Assembly: GCA_003446335.1 (NCBI GenBank)
Contig: DMAZ01000266.1
Coordinates: 1-6,542, forward strand
Origin: Lachnospiraceae bacterium
GTDB taxonomy: Bacteria; Bacillota_A; Clostridia; Lachnospirales; Lachnospiraceae
DNA: 6,542 nt
Direction: 5' to 3'
Part shown: positions 5,520-6,542 of the stretch, one piece after another
Position numbering within the stretch: position 1 is the stretch's first letter
How the letters are laid out: the number at the start of each line of letters is the position of its first letter
The notes under the pieces: generated by a model
The model's database searches: none
What the model was told of the DNA's origin: nothing
The model's input: only the letters and a program-made list of their open reading frames with translations
Translations under genes and position numbers: made by a program

Positions 5520-6524
5520 TCACAGCTTTATTGACTGAGCCTGTACAGCTGTCATCGCTGCTGTATTGACAATGTCGCTGACGCTGCACCCGCGGGAAAG
5601 ATCGTTGCAGGGTTTCTGAAGCCCCTGCAGGACCGCAAAGCACTCCGCACCCCCGATCCGCTGTGTGATCTTGTAGCCGATATTGCCGGCCTGAAGATCC
5701 GGGAAAATAAGGACATTGGCCCTTCCCGCAACCGGACTGCCCTTGGCCTTGCCGGCACCGATTTCAGGCACCAGAGCCGCATCGAACTGCATTTCACCGT
5801 CCAGAAGAAGATCCGGCGCAATTTTATGGGCGATCTCCACTGCTCTCTGCACTTTCGAAACAGACTCATGCTTTGCGCTTCCTTTCGTGGAGAATGACAG
5901 CATTGCCACACGGGGTTCCTCTATTCCGCAGAGTGTGCGCGCGGTATCCGCAGCAGCGACCGCAATATAAGCCAGTTCCTCTTCGCTCGGGCTGGGCACG
6001 ACAACACAGTCAGCATAAACAAGAAGTCCATCCTCTCCCAGTCTCTTGTCCGGGCAGTCCATAAGGAAGCTCGAAGATACGATCTTCATATCCGGCTTTG
6101 TCTTGATGATCTGAAGAGCCGGACGCAGCATATCACCGGTCGTATGGACCGCTCCGGATACCAGACCGTCCGCATCCCCCATTTTGACCATCATAATGCC
6201 ATAATACATCGGATCCAGAACAAGTCCTTCTGCCGCTTGAAGCGTAATGCCCTTCGCTTTTCTCAATTCGTAGAGCGCATGCACATAATCTGCGAACTTT
6301 TCGCTGCCTGTAGGATTTTCAATACGAATTCCGGTCAGATCAGCGCCGAGACGGTCCGCTTCCTTCTTAATCTCATCGGGATCTCCGATAAGAATCGGAT
6401 CTGCCAGTTTTTCCGCAACAAGTTCAGCCGCAGCCTGAACAGTCCTCTCCTCGCATCCTTCCGGAAATACGATGGTCTTTCTGTCTGCGCGCGCCTTTTC
6501 CCTGACTCTTTCTATCATGCTCAT
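5520..6524 (-). CDS. pta: Phosphate acetyltransferase
   Basis: Pta interconverts acetyl-CoA plus phosphate with acetyl phosphate plus CoA. With acetate kinase it makes ATP and acetate in fermenting bacteria. The complete 334-residue protein has the length of the short cytoplasmic form, without the extra N-terminal domain of enterobacterial Pta. Conserved blocks: GDADGLVSGAVHTTGD (116-131), MLSFSTKGSAKHESVSKV (208-225), DGEMQFDAALVPE (242-254), FPDLQAGNIGYK (274-285) and LSRGCSVSDIV (309-319), where Ser310, Arg311 and Asp317 match the catalytic Ser/Arg/Asp of the Methanosarcina enzyme. The ATG is preceded by GAGAGG at 9 bases. Acetate kinase (ackA), often the next gene, is absent downstream; the BirA-like gene follows after 16 bases, probably on the same transcript. 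Confidence 0.96.
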   Translation of the reverse strand: MSMIERVREKARADRKTIVFPEGCEERTVQAAAELVAEKLADPILIGDPDEIKKEADRLGADLTGIRIENPTGSEKFADYVHALYELRKAKGITLQAAEGLVLDPMYYGIMMVKMGDADGLVSGAVHTTGDMLRPALQIIKTKPDMKIVSSSFLMDCPDKRLGEDGLLVYADCVVVPSPSEEELAYIAVAAADTARTLCGIEEPRVAMLSFSTKGSAKHESVSKVQRAVEIAHKIAPDLLLDGEMQFDAALVPEIGAGKAKGSPVAGRANVLIFPDLQAGNIGYKITQRIGGAECFAVLQGLQKPCNDLSRGCSVSDIVNTAAMTAVQAQSIKL

Positions 6525-6533
6525 CGCTTAATA

Positions 6534-6539
6534 CCTCTC
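6534..6539 (-). promoter_or_regulatory. Ribosome binding site of pta
   Basis: On the - strand this is GAGAGG, 9 bases before the ATG ending at 6524. It favours this start over the second Met two codons later. The promoter of pta lies outside the window. Confidence 0.65.
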
Positions 6540-6542
6540 ACA

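Noticed and set aside
1..6542. CRISPR arrays, tRNA or rRNA genes, insertion sequences, attachment sites
   Set aside because: I found no repeated direct units, no tRNA-like cloverleaf or CCA end, no rRNA stretch and no transposase-like reading frame. The window is almost fully filled by the seven genes described.

Overview
The window looks like chromosome of an anaerobic Firmicute, most likely a Clostridia/Lachnospiraceae gut or rumen species. The reasons are the strong GGAGG-type ribosome sites, the extended -10 promoter, a BioB of the kind seen in obligate anaerobes, the acetate-forming enzyme Pta, and a moderate base composition. I cannot name the species.

Layout. On the + strand at the left are the 3' part of a large unidentified aromatic-rich protein (cut by the window edge) and a small zinc-ribbon protein that overlaps it by 28 bases. 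They end at a long-stemmed intrinsic terminator (1419-1468). Everything to the right is on the - strand. In transcription order it is: pta (phosphate acetyltransferase), a short and altered BirA-like gene, a 154-base gap with a regulated promoter, a sodium:solute symporter (SSS family), bioB one base after it, a 91-base gap with its own extended -10 promoter, and thiN (thiamine pyrophosphokinase), which converges on the shared terminator.

The centre of interest is a compact biotin locus. The gap before the symporter holds AATGTCAACC-N14-GGTTGACATT, which fits the known BirA operator pattern in both half-sites and spacing. It covers the -35 box of a near-consensus promoter (TTGACA-17-TATAAC) that reads into symporter-bioB. 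Immediately upstream lies the BirA-like gene. Its DNA-binding domain looks fully conserved, but its ligase part is altered at the catalytic GRGRRG and KWPND motifs and lacks the C-terminal domain.

The simplest reading is that this protein is a dedicated biotin-responsive repressor rather than a working ligase. It would control an SSS transporter that imports biotin or dethiobiotin, and BioB would convert the latter to biotin. BioB itself lacks the first cysteine of the classical [2Fe-2S] site (Ala112) and has an extra cysteine (Cys58) near the radical-SAM motif, as expected for the anaerobe type. The operator match and the residue changes are read from the sequence. The repressor-only role and the transporter substrate are inference.
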